Positions 5,844-7,770 of a DNA stretch of 7,770 nt are shown here, piece after piece. Location: assembly GCA_020635015.1 (NCBI GenBank), contig JACKAP010000041.1:1-7770 (forward strand), given 5' to 3'. How positions within the stretch are numbered: the first letter of the stretch is position 1; every line of letters begins with the position of its first letter. The DNA is from Calditrichia bacterium (GTDB lineage: Bacteria; Calditrichota; Calditrichia; RBG-13-44-9; J075). The notes beneath the pieces are model-generated. The model was given only the letters and a program-made list of their open reading frames with translations, searched no databases and was not told the origin of the DNA. Position numbers and translations under genes: made by a program.

Positions 5844-5881
5844 ACGCTTTTTGGAACAGTCGCTGCAAATTTTCTAAAGTG

Positions 5882-7291
5882 ATGGCCGGAATGAAGCGTT
5901 CCCGAGGTAAGTCGCCCCGCAGGGGGCCAAAAAAAGATGCGGCCCGCACCCGCCTGACGGTGCAGATCGAAGCGCTGAACGAGCAGGGCGCCGGCATCGC
6001 CCGCCAGGGACGCCGCCAGTTCCGGGTGGAAAAGACGCTCCCCGGCGAAGCGGTGCTGATCGAATACGCCCCGGAACGCCCCCGCAAGCGCCGCATCCGC
6101 CTGCTGCAGATCCTGCACAGCGCGCCGGAGCGCCGCACCCCGCCCTGCGACTATTTTTCCCACTGCGGCGGCTGCCAACTGCAGCACCTGGCTTATGAAG
6201 CACAGCTAACTTTCAAAACGCAACTGCTAAGCGATCTGCTACAGAGCTACCCCGGCCTGGGCGGGATCACGGTGCACCCGCCGGAAGGCATGCCCGAACC
6301 GCTCTATTACCGCAACAAAACCCAACTGCCGTTCCAGGAGCGTGCCGGAAAGGCGGTGTTCGGCCTGTTTCAGAGCGGCAGTCATGAGCTCAGTGCCATC
6401 GATCAGTGCCTGGTGGAGACCCGCGACGCCAACCGGGTGCTGCATCTGGTGCGCGATTGGGCCAACCAGCACCATATCCCGATCTACAATGAGCAAACCC
6501 ATCAGGGCTTTCTGCGCCATGTGGTGGTGCGGCGCAGCATCTTTACCCATCAGCTCATGGTGGTGCTGGTGGTAACCTCCCGCGAAATTCCGAAATGGCA
6601 GATCCTGCTCGGCGAACTGAAAAACCATTTTTCCAATTTGCACAGTGTGCAGTTGAATCTCAATCCCGAGCGCACCAACCTGGTTCTGGGAGCAGGAAAT
6701 ATTGTGATTTGGGGCGAGCCTTACATCGAAGAACAGTTGGGAGAACAGAAGTTCCGGGTCTATCCCAACACCTTCTTCCAGATTAACCCGGTGCAGATGG
6801 TCAAGCTGCTGGACCGTTTGAAGCAGATCACCGGTTTCCGCAAGCCGGATCGGGTGCTGGATCTCTATTGCGGGGTGGGTGCCATCGCCCTCGCGATAGC
6901 CCCGCTGGTGCAGGCGGTTACCGGCATCGATACCGTAGCTGCCTCGATCACCGCTGCGCAGCAGAACATGACGGACAACACCATCGCCAACGCCCGCTTT
7001 CTTTGCGAAGATGCCGGTGCGGGATTCCGCCGCCTGCAGGAGGAAGGGCATCCGGCAGATGTGATCATCACCGATCCTCCCCGCAAAGGCCTCAGTGAAG
7101 ATTTGATCCGGATGATCTGCGCCGCCCGTCCCCGCAAGGTGGTTTACGTCTCCTGCAATCCCGCTACCCTGGTGCGAGACCTCGCCATCTTTCAAACGCA
7201 GGGGTATCACACCGGTGAAATCTTCCCCTTCGACATGTTCCCCCAAACCCATCATGTGGAGACTCTGGCGGTTTTATCAGGGGGAGAATAG
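5882..7291 (+). CDS. rlmD: 23S rRNA (uracil-C5)-methyltransferase, RlmD/RumA type
   Basis: A 469-residue cytoplasmic enzyme that uses SAM to methylate C5 of a uridine in 23S rRNA (U1939 in E. coli). Order of parts: a basic N-terminal tail (1-21), a TRAM RNA-binding domain (about 22-80), a 4Fe-4S site with C89, C95, C98 (C-x5-C-x2-C) and C176, a central RNA-binding region, then the methyltransferase domain. That domain has FFQIN (298-302), SAM loop DLYCGVGAIAL (327-337), DPPRKGL (398-404), nucleophile C425 in SCNPATL, and general base E460 in HVETLAVL. All catalytic and cluster residues are present. Paralogues of the same build (RlmC, TrmA, RlmCD) differ mainly in target; the Fe-S site argues against typical TrmA, but a U747 target cannot be excluded. 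The start is uncertain: GTG 5879, ATG 5882 and ATG 5891 are in frame, and none has a clear ribosome site. Confidence 0.9.
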   Translation: MAGMKRSRGKSPRRGPKKDAARTRLTVQIEALNEQGAGIARQGRRQFRVEKTLPGEAVLIEYAPERPRKRRIRLLQILHSAPERRTPPCDYFSHCGGCQLQHLAYEAQLTFKTQLLSDLLQSYPGLGGITVHPPEGMPEPLYYRNKTQLPFQERAGKAVFGLFQSGSHELSAIDQCLVETRDANRVLHLVRDWANQHHIPIYNEQTHQGFLRHVVVRRSIFTHQLMVVLVVTSREIPKWQILLGELKNHFSNLHSVQLNLNPERTNLVLGAGNIVIWGEPYIEEQLGEQKFRVYPNTFFQINPVQMVKLLDRLKQITGFRKPDRVLDLYCGVGAIALAIAPLVQAVTGIDTVAASITAAQQNMTDNTIANARFLCEDAGAGFRRLQEEGHPADVIITDPPRKGLSEDLIRMICAARPRKVVYVSCNPATLVRDLAIFQTQGYHTGEIFPFDMFPQTHHVETLAVLSGGE

Positions 7292-7489
7292 AACGCGGAT
7301 GACGCGGATTTCCGCAGATTAAAGAAGTTACACTGTTAAATGGTTGCATTGTTGAAACTCTGGGGAGATTAGTAATTCTTATGTGAATGACAATCAAAGT
7401 ATCCCTCAATGCCACTCGGTAACAATTTAGCAGCGTAACAATGTAACAATATATTTATCCGCGAGAATCCGCGTCATCCGCGTTCTATT
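7287..7489. repeat. 203-bp element with 24-bp perfect terminal inverted repeats (MITE-like)
   Basis: Bases 7287-7310 are the exact reverse complement of 7466-7489. Pairing continues inward with 8 of 12 matches (7311-7322 against 7454-7465). The arms consist of GCGGATGACGCGGATT followed by CCGCAGATTA-like sequence. The interior is also loosely palindromic: TTACACTGTTA and GCATTGTT on the left against three GTAACAAT units (around 7420-7450) on the right. No transposase is encoded and no clear target-site duplication is seen. The left end covers the last bases of rlmD, including its TAG stop at 7289-7291. Confidence 0.85.
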
Positions 7490-7609
7490 ATCGTTTTCAC
7501 AAAAATGTCAAATTTGTGACCTTTAACAGCCTTTTGAACGCCGGGATCGGCGTAAATTGATACTTTTTGATCACAGTTTAAACTTATCGATAAAGCACAG
7601 GAAAAACCC
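7292..7609. other. Intergenic region between rlmD and the last gene
   Basis: Most of this 318-bp gap is the inverted-repeat element ending at 7489. The remaining 120 bp hold a dyad (7497-7519), a short hairpin CGCCG-GGAT-CGGCG (7539-7552) and a weak promoter candidate TTGATA (7557-7562) with TAAACT (7579-7584), spacer 16. No protein gene is apparent. Confidence 0.55.
7497..7519. promoter_or_regulatory. Dyad TCACAAA-N9-TTTGTGA, possible operator
   Basis: Two perfect 7-base arms lie 90-113 bp before the last gene. The arm order is the reverse of a CRP site (TGTGA-N6-TCACA), so it is not a classical CRP box. It may be an operator or a small hairpin. Confidence 0.35.
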
Positions 7610-7770
7610 ATGTCCCAAGCCATTGTTCGTCAGGAATTCGATTTTCTGAAGCGCGCCTCGGCGGAGAAGCGCGTCAAATCCCAGCAGCAGGCGGTCGAGC
7701 TCCTTCTGGAGAAGTATCGCAACGGTAACCCCCGCGCCCAGGCGCTGGAGAACGATCCGATCTACCAGAA
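7610..7770 (+). CDS. N-terminus of an unrecognised protein, cut by the window end
   Basis: Only the first 53 complete codons are present, beginning MSQAIVRQEFDFLKRASAEK. AGGA (7599-7602) lies 7 bases before the ATG, and codon use is GC-rich like the other genes, so it is a real start. The visible part is hydrophilic and predicted helical, rich in Lys, Arg, Gln and Glu, with no signal peptide or membrane segment, so a cytoplasmic protein is likely. I do not recognise the family from this fragment. Confidence 0.75.
   Translation, partial: MSQAIVRQEFDFLKRASAEKRVKSQQQAVELLLEKYRNGNPRAQALENDPIYQ

Larger units (their letters stand above)
5359..5881. other. Repeat-rich divergent intergenic region
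   Basis: This 523-bp gap separates the divergent cupin and rlmD genes and has no credible protein gene. It holds a small dyad AGATAA-N8-TTATCT (5383-5402) about 25-44 bp before the cupin start, which might be an operator. It also holds an inverted pair of dispersed repeats (5420-5502), a perfect hairpin (5695-5741) and the rlmD promoter. Between about 5505 and 5690 I see nothing recognisable apart from AT-rich DNA. Confidence 0.6.

Noticed and set aside
6239..7255. 338-codon open frame antisense to rlmD
   Set aside because: The opposite strand carries every RlmD catalytic and Fe-S motif, and the antisense product has no recognisable domain.
7497..7519. CRP/FNR binding site
   Set aside because: The arms are in reverse order to the CRP consensus and the spacing is 9, not 6 or 4.

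Overview
The window looks like a piece of chromosome from a Gram-negative bacterium. Coding DNA is GC-rich, while the gaps between genes are AT-rich and full of repeats. Two predicted secreted lipoproteins (a DUF1684 protein and a cupin), a COG4099-type hydrolase, and an Lrp regulator beside a Cys/Met-type PLP enzyme would fit an environmental member of the Bacteroidota/Calditrichota-like (FCB) lineages. That placement is inference only; there is no rRNA or other marker gene here.

Layout. On the minus strand lie a membrane-anchored alpha/beta hydrolase (11-796) and, upstream of it, a DUF1684 lipoprotein (984-1898). The gap between them holds two opposed arrays of a 7-base repeat around a hairpin. 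A divergent intergenic region carries a good sigma70-type promoter and an Lrp-like palindrome. It leads into a plus-strand pair: an Lrp/AsnC regulator (2214-2699) and a Cys/Met-metabolism PLP enzyme (2766-3980). After a gap with direct repeats and two hairpins comes an RpiB-family isomerase homologue (4161-4634). A cupin lipoprotein (4759-5358) runs convergent to it, and a 99-bp inverted-repeat element sits between the two stop codons. A 523-bp divergent region, also repeat-rich with a perfect 20-bp hairpin, precedes rlmD (5882-7291), a 23S rRNA uracil-5 methyltransferase. A 203-bp element with 24-bp perfect terminal inverted repeats starts inside the rlmD stop-codon region. The window ends in the first 53 codons of an unrecognised gene (from 7610).

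How the parts fit. The Lrp regulator and PLP enzyme are probably one transcription unit, with the regulator sensing an amino acid that the enzyme makes or degrades. The other genes look like independent single units. No defence system, CRISPR array, tRNA, rRNA or intact transposon is visible. The most unusual content is non-coding: nearly every longer gap has its own inverted-repeat element, two are built around heptanucleotide tandem repeats, and two gaps share a CGCAGATT-type repeat. Among the proteins, the RpiB homologue stands out because it keeps the active-site Cys but has neither of the two His residues expected for ribose-5-phosphate isomerase.
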